A stretch of DNA of 12,404 nt from RGIG8775 sp045587785 (GTDB lineage Bacteria; Bacillota; Clostridia; Oscillospirales; CAG-272), in contig JAZNDA010000046.1 in assembly GCA_045587785.1 (NCBI GenBank), positions 1 to 12,404 of the forward strand. Direction: 5' to 3'. Made by a program: the position numbers and the translations under genes. This document shows positions 6,563-12,404 of this stretch, piece by piece. The notes under the pieces are model-generated. The model was not told the origin of the DNA, ran no database searches, and saw only the letters and a program-made list of their open reading frames with translations. Every line of letters begins with the position of its first letter. The first letter of the stretch is position 1.

Positions 6563-7699
6563 TTATACATAATTGGTTTCTATAGTCAAGGTCAATTTTT
6601 GATCGGGATATAAGTTATTCATATATTCCGTAAATTTCTTCTTTAGTGTTTCCCAGTCGCGAAGCTCAAAATCAACGACAAGATCACAGTAAATTTCGTT
6701 TGTGCCGGGCGCAAGATACAGGGCGTGAAATCCTATGACATGGTCATAATCCTTAACAAACTCAGCAATTTCTTCTCGCATGATCTTGACGTTCTCATGG
6801 TCACTGTCCACTGCATACATACCAAATACCATAACAACGCCGTATTCATGCATGATACGTAACTGTAGCGCGTGAACCGCCTCGTATACGTCACCAATGG
6901 TCTTTTCGTGGTCGATCTCAAGGTTTATTGAGCCTCTGTGGGAGTCGGGACCGTAGTTATGCAAAACCAGATCTGCGGCACCGAGGATACAGGGAACGGT
7001 TTTGATCTCATCATAGATCTTGACGGCAAGTTCCTCGTCGGCAGGTTTTCCAAGTAGATGGGAAACCGTTTCTTTCAGCACGTCATATCCCGTTTTCAAA
7101 ATAAACACGGAGGTTATGATTCCTGCGTATGCATCCAAAGAAATATCAAAGAGCAGGAAGAGAAGTGCCGACAAAATGGTAACAGCAGAAATGAAGGCAT
7201 CGTTTCGGCAATCGGTGCCAACTGCGATCATAGATTGAGAATCTACCTTTTTGCCCATTCGGATGGTATATGTTCCGAGAATAAATTTGACGATTGCAGA
7301 TATCGCAATGATAAAGAGCGTGATATAAGAAATGGAAAGCGGAATAGGGGAGAAGATCAGCTTGAACGAACCCATAAAAAGCTCAAAAGCCGTTACGAGA
7401 ATCAGAATGGCAATGAGCAGGCTGGTAAGATACTCCATTCGACCAAAACCAAAGGGATGCTTTTTGGTAGGATGCTTGGCAGAAAGCTTTGCACCTACAA
7501 TGGTGATAAGGGAAGTGGCTGAATCCGAGGCGTTGTTTGCACCTTCGGAAATAATGGCAATGGAGCCTACTGCCGCACCGACGATAATTTTGATGACCGC
7601 AAGCAGCGTGTTGACAATAATACCGAGTGCCGATGTGGTGATGGTAATGCCTTCACGCGTGTGGGGGTCTTGTCTTAAAATTTTGTACAATAACTTCAT
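6563..7699 (-). CDS. Cation diffusion facilitator (CDF) family metal exporter
   Basis: This inner-membrane, proton-coupled exporter of divalent metals has about six membrane segments between residues 18 and 215 and a cytoplasmic regulatory domain after that. Numbered from the upstream ATG at 7708, the site-A motifs are NNASD in the second segment (Asn58-xxx-Asp62) and DCRND in the fifth (Asp166-xxx-Asp170). An all-O/N carboxylate-amide site without histidine resembles MntE-type manganese exporters more than zinc carriers, so Mn (or Fe) is the likely cargo by analogy. The C-terminus is longer than in minimal CDFs and may hold a second sensor-like region (about 300-381). The chosen start at 7699 has AAGGA 8 bases upstream, while the ATG at 7708 overlaps that site. 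First gene of an operon with the flavodiiron and LiaF-like genes. Confidence 0.92.
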   Translation of the reverse strand: MKLLYKILRQDPHTREGITITTSALGIIVNTLLAVIKIIVGAAVGSIAIISEGANNASDSATSLITIVGAKLSAKHPTKKHPFGFGRMEYLTSLLIAILILVTAFELFMGSFKLIFSPIPLSISYITLFIIAISAIVKFILGTYTIRMGKKVDSQSMIAVGTDCRNDAFISAVTILSALLFLLFDISLDAYAGIITSVFILKTGYDVLKETVSHLLGKPADEELAVKIYDEIKTVPCILGAADLVLHNYGPDSHRGSINLEIDHEKTIGDVYEAVHALQLRIMHEYGVVMVFGMYAVDSDHENVKIMREEIAEFVKDYDHVIGFHALYLAPGTNEIYCDLVVDFELRDWETLKKKFTEYMNNLYPDQKLTLTIETNYV

Positions 7700-7707
7700 A
7701 TCCGTCA

Positions 7708-7712
7708 TCCTT
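7708..7712 (-). promoter_or_regulatory. Ribosome binding site that sets the CDF gene start
   Basis: On the minus strand AAGGA is followed by an 8-base spacer and the ATG at 7699. The alternative ATG at 7708 begins inside this site, so the shorter, 378-residue product is preferred. Confidence 0.7.
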
Positions 7713-7746
7713 ATTGATAAAATGAAACTAAAAAAGATACAATGTT

Positions 7747-7775
7747 ATTATAGCATATTTTTTTCAAAATGTCAT
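7747..7775 (-). promoter_or_regulatory. Promoter of the CDF-flavodiiron-LiaF-like operon
   Basis: On the minus strand ATGACA (7775-7770) and TATAAT (7752-7747) are 17 bases apart, and TGC immediately precedes the -10, making it an extended -10. This is a strong constitutive-looking promoter. No clear operator was seen beside it. Confidence 0.85.
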
Positions 7776-7802
7776 TGCTTTTTTTTGAATTTTCATCATT
7801 TC

Positions 7803-7828
7803 AAAAAAAAGGACAGCCGAAGCTGTCC
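7803..7828 (-). terminator. Second tandem terminator behind the Gfo/Idh gene
   Basis: On the minus strand GGACAGC and GCTGTCC form a 7-bp stem closed by a TTCG tetraloop (7811-7828), followed by eight T residues (7810-7803). This is a classic intrinsic terminator. It separates the Gfo/Idh operon from the CDF promoter about 30 bases further on. Confidence 0.92.
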
Positions 7829-7883
7829 GTGATAGTGATATATCTAATGTTTGGGATTTTGACTTTGACTTCCATTTTTGCTA

Positions 7884-7911
7884 TCAAAAGGGAGCCGCAA
7901 GCGGCTCCCTT
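7884..7911 (-). terminator. First terminator behind the Gfo/Idh gene
   Basis: AAGGGAGCCGC and its complement form an almost perfect hairpin (7888-7911) with a tiny loop, starting 14 bases after the stop codon. On the minus strand it continues into TTTTGATAG, a short T-tract. It is GC-rich and stable, and is backed up by a second terminator 55 bases on. Confidence 0.85.
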
Positions 7912-7924
7912 GATTTTGAAAAAC

Positions 7925-9103
7925 TTAGACCTCGGGAATCTCGATCTCAATCTCGCGACCAAGCTCTGCGGAACGGCAGATGCCGTCGAGAATAGCCTGA
8001 TTGATAACGATCTGAGAAGAGGGAATGGGAGCTGTGCCACCGTTCTTGCAAGCATCGATGAATGCACGAACCTTCTTCTCGAAAAGACCTGCACCCTGAT
8101 TCTTCTGAACGGGGATCTCGGTAATGACCTGCTCACCGCCAACCTCATGGTAGATCTTAAGAGGGCCGCCGATGGAGCCGTTCCAGCATTCGGTAGAGGG
8201 AATACGGAGACCACCCTTGGTGCCAAGAATGAGCGCGTCACCTGCGGTGTCCATGTTCATAGCCCAAGAAATACGGAAGTCAAGGATAATATCACCCTCA
8301 AGACGAACGAAAGCTGCTGCAAAATCGTCAACGCCGAACTTCTCAGCATACTCGGGATGATTTCTCTGTACGTAACCGATGTACTTGGGATCGGTTCCGA
8401 AGTAAGCGGACTTGTAACCGGATACGGTCAAGGGCTTCGGATAGCCGATTGCATTCAGAAGCATATCGAGAGAGTAGCATCCGATATCACCCAGAGCACC
8501 GATACCGCCTGTCTCCTTCTCGATGAAGGTAGTACCGTAGGGGGTAGGAATACCGCGGCGGCGACCGCCACCGGTCTGGATGTAGTAGATCTTACCAAGC
8601 TCGCCGGAATCAACGATCTTCTTGATCATCTTCATGTTCTCGTCAAGTCTGGGCTGGAAGCCGATGGACAGGATCTTACCGCTCTTCTTTTCAGCCTTCA
8701 TAACCTCGATTGCTTCCTCAAGGGTTACCGTGAAGGGCTTCTCAAGAAGAACGTGGATTCCGTTCTCCAGAGCATAGATGGCGGGAGCTGCGTGCTGGCA
8801 GTTGTAAGTGCAGATGGTAACGGCATCGAGAGCCAAGCTCTTGTCGTCGATCATCTCCTTGTGAGAAGCGTAGTCGGTCTTAACGCCCTCAACACCTGCA
8901 TTTGCAAAGAATTTTGCAGCCTTACCGGGAATCAGATCGCATCCTGCTACGATATCAACGTCGGGCTGGTTCTTCAGAGCCGCGATGTGAGATTCTGCAA
9001 TCCATCCGCATCCGATAAAAGCAATACGGAATTTCTTGTTAGCGTCAATTTTAACTTCCTCATGTACTTCCTTGAAAGCATCAAGATTAGCATTGATTGC
9101 CAT
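7925..9103 (-). CDS. Gfo/Idh/MocA-family NAD(P)-dependent oxidoreductase
   Basis: The 392-residue cytoplasmic dehydrogenase acts on sugars, inositols or glycosides; the exact substrate is not visible. The Rossmann motif FIGCGWIAESH (29-39) follows an N-terminal extension of about 24 residues, longer than usual. The family EKP motif is at 121-123 (VLLEKPF), with its catalytic Lys122. The C-terminal domain has the GGIGALGDIGCYSLD stretch (199-213) with Asp206 and Tyr210 at the positions usually used for catalysis. The start has a GGAGG site 8 bases upstream. Codon use looks strongly biased (many ATC, AAG, CTG codons), which suggests high expression. It follows a sugar isomerase/epimerase gene by 56 bases in the same operon. 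Such pairs oxidise a sugar hydroxyl and then isomerise or eliminate at the neighbouring carbon. Confidence 0.92.
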   Translation of the reverse strand: MAINANLDAFKEVHEEVKIDANKKFRIAFIGCGWIAESHIAALKNQPDVDIVAGCDLIPGKAAKFFANAGVEGVKTDYASHKEMIDDKSLALDAVTICTYNCQHAAPAIYALENGIHVLLEKPFTVTLEEAIEVMKAEKKSGKILSIGFQPRLDENMKMIKKIVDSGELGKIYYIQTGGGRRRGIPTPYGTTFIEKETGGIGALGDIGCYSLDMLLNAIGYPKPLTVSGYKSAYFGTDPKYIGYVQRNHPEYAEKFGVDDFAAAFVRLEGDIILDFRISWAMNMDTAGDALILGTKGGLRIPSTECWNGSIGGPLKIYHEVGGEQVITEIPVQKNQGAGLFEKKVRAFIDACKNGGTAPIPSSQIVINQAILDGICRSAELGREIEIEIPEV

Positions 9104-9159
9104 GTTATGTTCCTCCGTGTTTTTTATTATTAGCCTCTTTGGGGCTTGGATACTGTTTT

Positions 9160-9975
9160 TTAGCAGCCGATCGACTTGAGATATTCGCGGCTCTTTTTGA
9201 TGGACTCCATGGGTGTCAGACCCATGCTTGCATTATCCTGCTCAACGACCACCCATTCGGCACCTGCATCCTTTGCCGCCTCGAGAATAGCGGGGAAGTT
9301 CTGAACACCGCTTCCGACGGGACGAAATTCAAAGTCGGAGGGACGCTTAGGAGCGTCGGACTTGATTCCGATCAATTCATACATGTCATCCGACTTTTCA
9401 CCAAAGAAATCCTTCAAGTGAACCACGGGCGCACGACCCGTATACTTTCTGATATATGCCGAGGGGTCTTCGCCGCCGACGTTTACCCAGCAAACGTCAA
9501 GCTCTGTTTGGAGATAATCGGCAGGAATGGTATCGTAAAGGATATCAAGCGCATACTTGCCGTCGATCTTAAGGAATTCAAAATCGTGGTTGTGGTAGAG
9601 AAGCTGCATACCAAGCTTTTTTGCCGCCTTACCAATGATCCCGATATCCTCAATAGTTTTGGCAAAGCCATCCGTACCGGGTCGGTCCTGCTCTACAAGG
9701 TAGGGAACAGCAACAAACTTACAGCCAATGGTTGCGTAAGCCGCGAGTACTTCTTCGGGATTTTTTCTCATGTCACTAAAGGTGACGTGAGCCGAAATGG
9801 GAATCAAGCCGATTTCATCACACATAGCTTTGATCTCTGACGGATCGATTTCGTAAAGACCTGCAAATTCAACGCCGTCATAACCCATAGCCTTTACCTT
9901 CTCAAGAGTCTGGCGCATACTTGCCGAGACATCATCACGAACGGAATAAAGTTGTACTGCTACTTTAAAGCTCAT
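9160..9975 (-). CDS. Sugar phosphate isomerase/epimerase family TIM-barrel protein (IolE/IolI-like)
   Basis: The 271-residue protein is of the xylose-isomerase-like TIM barrel superfamily (AP endonuclease 2 fold). Motifs run in order: AVQLYSVRDD (6-15), GYDGVEFAG (31-39), LLYHNHDFEF (125-134), TELDVCWV (157-164), VVHLKDF (184-190) and VVVEQD (242-247). Glu158 or Asp160, His186 and Glu245 are probable divalent-metal ligands. The ATG at 9975 has an AAGGAGG site 8 bases upstream, while an upstream in-frame ATG at 10038 lies at the promoter and is not credible. Family members act as epimerases, dehydratases (IolE) or, in gut bacteria, as lyases on 3-keto-glycosides. The adjoining oxidoreductase makes a two-step oxidise-then-transform route likely. 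The substrate is unknown. Confidence 0.88.
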   Translation of the reverse strand: MSFKVAVQLYSVRDDVSASMRQTLEKVKAMGYDGVEFAGLYEIDPSEIKAMCDEIGLIPISAHVTFSDMRKNPEEVLAAYATIGCKFVAVPYLVEQDRPGTDGFAKTIEDIGIIGKAAKKLGMQLLYHNHDFEFLKIDGKYALDILYDTIPADYLQTELDVCWVNVGGEDPSAYIRKYTGRAPVVHLKDFFGEKSDDMYELIGIKSDAPKRPSDFEFRPVGSGVQNFPAILEAAKDAGAEWVVVEQDNASMGLTPMESIKKSREYLKSIGC

Positions 9976-10026
9976 TTTTTCATCCTCCTTTGATTTTGAA
10001 AAGCGAAAAATAATATCACTATGTTT

Positions 10027-10055
10027 ATTATAGGACAAAAAAACAAAATTTACAA
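10027..10055 (-). promoter_or_regulatory. Promoter of the isomerase-oxidoreductase operon
   Basis: On the minus strand a perfect TATAAT (10032-10027) lies 17 bases after TTGTAA (10055-10050). A second -35-like TTGACT overlaps at 10060-10055 but would give a 22-base spacer. The leader is about 45 bases long. Confidence 0.8.
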
Positions 10056-10101
10056 GTCAAATTAAGCCTTAATATAGACAATTATTGCTATCTTTAAGAA
10101 A

Positions 10102-11028
10102 TTAGCTGAAAAGTGGGGTGGAGAAATACCTTTCGGCAGTGTCGGGAAGGACGGTGACAACCGTTTTCCCTTTGCCAAGCTTTTCGGCAAGCTTGATTGC
10201 GGCGGCAACGTTGGTTCCACTGCTGATTCCGCACATGATACCTTCTTTGGAAGCCAACTCCTTGGAAATTCTGATGGCTTCTTCATCAGTTATAATACAG
10301 ATATCATTATAAATATTACAATTGAGAATAGAGGGGATCAACCCGTCTCCGATACCCATCTGCACGTGTGTGCCGATCGAACCGCCCGACAGAATAGCCG
10401 CATTTTCCGGCTCCACTGCCCAAATGGTGATATCGGGGTTTTGTGCTTTGAGAGCCTCGCCGATACCCGTGATGGTTCCGCCCGTTCCAATGCCCGAGCA
10501 AAAACCGTGGATCGGTTTTCCAACCTGTTCAAGGATTTCTTTTGCAGTTTCGGATCGCTGAATTTCGGGATTGGCGGGATTTTCAAACTGTTGCGGAACA
10601 AAGACCTTCGGATTCTCAGCCTTCATGCGAAGTGCCGTGTTCAAGCACTCCTCAATACACGCACCGATATTGCCGGCATCGTGGATCAGAATGACCTCGG
10701 CACCGTAATGCTCCACAAGCTTTCTGCGCTCCTCGCTGACAGAGTCGGGCATGATAATTTTGGTCTTATAGCCGCGAACCGCTCCCACCAAAGCAAGACC
10801 GATTCCTTGATTGCCGCTTGTTGGCTCAACAATAATGCTGTCCTGATCGATCACACCGCGCCTCTCGGCATCGCATATCATGTTGTATGCCGTTCGGGTC
10901 TTAATGGAACCGCCAACGTTAAGTCCTTCAAATTTCACAAGGATCTCCGCTCCGTCCTTTGGAGCAAGGTGAGAAAGACGAATGATAGGTGTATTTCCCA
11001 TCGCTTCAAGAATATTATTGCAAATCAT
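10102..11028 (-). CDS. cysK: Cysteine synthase family protein (O-acetylserine sulfhydrylase-like, PLP-dependent)
   Basis: The 308-residue fold-type II PLP enzyme most likely makes cysteine from O-acetylserine and sulfide. The PLP lysine is Lys43 in GGSIKTR. The substrate-carboxylate loop reads EPTSGNQG (68-75), and the PLP-phosphate cup is GTGGT (181-185). GISSGTN (267-273) and the C-terminal ERYFST are family hallmarks. Two details differ from textbook CysK: Gln74 replaces the usual Thr of TSGNTG, and GIGDGLIP (225-232) replaces GIGAGFIP. The substrate could thus differ (for example O-phosphoserine or a beta-substituted alanine), so the gene name is a family-level call. Length is normal. The start at 11028 has a modest AAGGG site. 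It has its own promoter and no CysE gene next to it. No terminator was recognised behind it. Confidence 0.88.
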   Translation of the reverse strand: MICNNILEAMGNTPIIRLSHLAPKDGAEILVKFEGLNVGGSIKTRTAYNMICDAERRGVIDQDSIIVEPTSGNQGIGLALVGAVRGYKTKIIMPDSVSEERRKLVEHYGAEVILIHDAGNIGACIEECLNTALRMKAENPKVFVPQQFENPANPEIQRSETAKEILEQVGKPIHGFCSGIGTGGTITGIGEALKAQNPDITIWAVEPENAAILSGGSIGTHVQMGIGDGLIPSILNCNIYNDICIITDEEAIRISKELASKEGIMCGISSGTNVAAAIKLAEKLGKGKTVVTVLPDTAERYFSTPLFS

Positions 11029-11063
11029 ATAGAATATCCCTTCGATGTTTAATTATTATGTTC

Positions 11064-11092
11064 ATTATAACAGAAAGAGCCTAAAAAGGCAA
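11064..11092 (-). promoter_or_regulatory. Promoter of the cysK-like gene
   Basis: On the minus strand a TTGCCT -35 (11092-11087) is 17 bases from TATAAT (11069-11064). TGT directly precedes the -10, giving an extended -10. The spacer contains a small inverted repeat, GCC-GGC. No T-box or other leader RNA fits in the roughly 30-base leader. Confidence 0.8.
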
Positions 11093-11125
11093 TAGTTTTT
11101 AGCATTTTTATTCTTAATATGAGAA

Positions 11126-11367
11126 AAGATTGACAAAATGTGAGCCGGTACAGATACGTCCCACGTTTGGCGGCAATATAATGACAGAGATCCATATCTC
11201 CCAAAAAACGCCCACTCAGGCTACGCTATAAGGTAATGCAAGCACCTGCATATTCGGAACAGGAAATCGGCGAAAGAATACAATTTGCGGCAGGTATGCG
11301 TTCCTCGGAGACTATTTTTGCCATCAACCGCGACGCAAAGGCTTCCATTTATGAGGTGGCTCATTAA
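11126..11367 (+). pseudogene. Decayed remnant of etfA (electron transfer flavoprotein alpha subunit)
   Basis: The plus strand holds recognisable EtfA pieces in two frames. From 11157 one frame reads RPTFGGNIMTEI and continues to QAT at 11225, matching the conserved RPxFGGNIMA stretch at the end of the EtfA N-terminal domain. A shift of frame at 11226 then gives YKVMQAPAYSEQEIGE (11227-11274). This joins directly to RIQFAAGMRSSETIFAINRD and ends at TAA 11367, matching the C-terminal QHxAGMxxSxxIxAINxD block. The FAD-binding core between these blocks (roughly 100 residues or more) is missing, as are the N-terminal domain start and the final GIVGD segment. No ribosome site or intact start is present. 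It is a non-functional relic lying opposite to its neighbours. Confidence 0.72.
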
Positions 11368-11421
11368 CACTCGCTTTGAATCCTGTCGAGTATCTTCCTT
11401 GAATTTGACCTTTGTTTGCCA

Positions 11422-11467
11422 TAAAAAATATGCACCTCCAAAAGTGTCTGACTTTTGGGGTGCATAT
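11422..11467 (-). terminator. Terminator of the DUF624-like gene
   Basis: A long hairpin pairs 11428-11444 (ATATGCACCTCCAAAAG) with 11452-11467, with one bulged base and a 7-base loop. On the minus strand it is followed by a run of six T residues (11428-11423). It starts 29 bases after the stop codon at 11496. The arms resemble inverted-repeat ends of IS3-type elements. Confidence 0.85.
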
Positions 11468-11495
11468 CAAAATCTCCGTCCTTTTTTATTGGTAT

Positions 11496-12395
11496 TTATT
11501 CTTCCCGTTCTGTATTTTCATACGGATCGATCATGTATTGCTTGATCACAGGGTATGCCGCATAGGCAGTGGTAAAGGTGGAAAAAGAGAAGAAATACAA
11601 GATCGGGAGCGCAATGCCGAGAGGCATATAAAGTACAAAAATCGCAAAATTCAGTGCTAACATGGCAATCAGCCAAAGAATGGCAAGAACATTTCGTTTG
11701 ATGCCGAGTACTACAAAAATGAGCGCATTTTTGAACATCTTGGTTATCTTCATATCAAAGGTTATCAGCATCAAATAAAGATAAAATCTCATGATGAAGT
11801 AAATGATCGCTACACCCAGGATAAGGAAGTACATAATGGAATTGCTGGGCATATTGGCAAAGTCAAATATAAGAACGCCGAGGATGATAATGTCAATCAA
11901 GCCCATGACAAAGCCTTGCTTGAAGTTCTTTTTGACAGCGTATTTGAAGTCTGAGAAAAGGAAAACGGGGTTTCCTCGGATCATTTCACGCATGTAGTAC
12001 GTATAGGCGACGTTGCATATGCCGAACAGCAGGGCATAGATCAGCAAAAAGAATGCGATCTGCAAAATCACCCGCAAAGAAATGACGGGAATTCTGAGCT
12101 GTCTGCTGACAAGGGATGCCATAAGATGATCTGCAGGCTCGCCGCTGAACCTGGCAATGCCGTACATCAAGGGATAAGCAGCGCTTGTAAACGTCGGTGT
12201 CTTATCAACCCAGAAATAGGTAAGAAATGCGCCGAGAAGCGGCAAATGCTGTAGAATCATTAAAAGGTTGATGGAAATCAGCTTAGGAAATTTGCGCCAA
12301 AGGGATTTAAAAAAGAAGCCAACATTTGGTGTGGTATCCTCGCCTTTTTCAACGCCTAAGCCGTCGCGATTCATGTCAAATAACTTGAACTTCAT
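11496..12395 (-). CDS. DUF624 (YesL-like) family membrane protein
   Basis: The 299-residue integral membrane protein has about six hydrophobic segments (roughly 38-61, 106-130, 162-180, 187-211, 222-257 and 260-285). The segment between the second and third, YTYYMREMIRGNPVFLFSDF with KKNFKQG (131-161), matches the pattern of DUF624/YesL proteins, which often sit next to sugar ABC transporter genes. No transporter gene is visible here, but the window ends 9 bases upstream of the start. The biochemical role of the family is not established. The ATG at 12395 has a GGAG site at 12401-12404 with a 5-base spacer, so the gene is complete. Family assignment is by pattern recognition of a weakly conserved family. 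Confidence 0.7.
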   Translation of the reverse strand: MKFKLFDMNRDGLGVEKGEDTTPNVGFFFKSLWRKFPKLISINLLMILQHLPLLGAFLTYFWVDKTPTFTSAAYPLMYGIARFSGEPADHLMASLVSRQLRIPVISLRVILQIAFFLLIYALLFGICNVAYTYYMREMIRGNPVFLFSDFKYAVKKNFKQGFVMGLIDIIILGVLIFDFANMPSNSIMYFLILGVAIIYFIMRFYLYLMLITFDMKITKMFKNALIFVVLGIKRNVLAILWLIAMLALNFAIFVLYMPLGIALPILYFFSFSTFTTAYAAYPVIKQYMIDPYENTEREE

Positions 12396-12404
12396 GAGAA
12401 CTCC

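Noticed and set aside
6535..6570. Upstream ATG for the flavodiiron gene
   Set aside because: It overlaps the end of the CDF gene and has no ribosome site. The ATG at 6534 aligns with the usual family N-terminus.
7769..9133. Long plus-strand open frame of 454 codons
   Set aside because: It is antisense to the clearly recognisable Gfo/Idh gene, spans its two terminators, and its translation shows no family features. It is a by-product of biased codons on the other strand.
9097..9840. Plus-strand open frame of 247 codons
   Set aside because: It lies wholly opposite the isomerase gene, has no ribosome site and no recognisable domain.
10058..10072. ATTAAG-CCTTAAT repeat behind the cysK-like gene as a terminator
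   Set aside because: The stem is only 6 bp, AT-rich and without room for a loop, and no T-run follows.
11285..11545. Plus-strand open frame of 86 codons
   Set aside because: It overlaps the etfA relic in another frame and runs through the terminator hairpin of the neighbouring gene, with no ribosome site.

Overview
The window reads as chromosomal DNA from an anaerobic, low-to-medium GC Firmicute of the class Clostridia, probably a gut-type Oscillospiraceae or Lachnospiraceae relative. The reasons are strong AGGAGG-type ribosome sites, AT-rich intergenic spacers with near-consensus sigma-A promoters, a class I tetrahydrofolate riboswitch on an ECF folate transporter gene, a flavodiiron protein, an L-fucose isomerase under an AraC-type regulator, and the relic of a clostridial-type electron-transfer flavoprotein gene. 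No tRNA, rRNA, CRISPR array or intact mobile element is visible. The species assignment is inference from gene content only.

Left part (1-4626). A truncated AraC-family regulator runs leftwards off the window and is divergent from an L-fucose isomerase gene (fucI). The 170-base gap between them carries a direct repeat with 21-base spacing next to an extended -10 box, the layout expected of an AraC-activated promoter. Next comes a folate salvage operon: a perfect TTGACA-17-TATAAT promoter, a 17-bp perfect leader hairpin, a THF riboswitch aptamer whose stems and pseudoknot can be traced in the sequence, and a hairpin that is both terminator-like and covers the Shine-Dalgarno of folT. folT (folate ECF transporter S component) overlaps folC (folylpolyglutamate synthase) by four bases. 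A hairpin terminator closes the operon against the convergent genes.

Middle part (4647-7775, minus strand). A three-gene operon with its own strong promoter encodes a CDF metal exporter with an NxxxD/DxxxD site (Mn-type by analogy), an A-type flavodiiron O2/NO reductase, and a LiaF-like membrane protein with a repeated FGG motif. A plausible theme is metal, oxygen and envelope stress, but that is inference.

Right part (7803-12404, mostly minus strand). A sugar isomerase/epimerase TIM-barrel gene is followed by a Gfo/Idh/MocA oxidoreductase gene, with a promoter in front and two tandem terminators behind. This pairing is typical of oxidoreductive sugar or glycoside metabolism. Upstream lies a cysteine-synthase-family gene with an atypical substrate loop, under its own promoter. 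Beyond it is a plus-strand, frameshifted and internally deleted remnant of etfA, then a DUF624/YesL-like membrane protein gene with a strong terminator.
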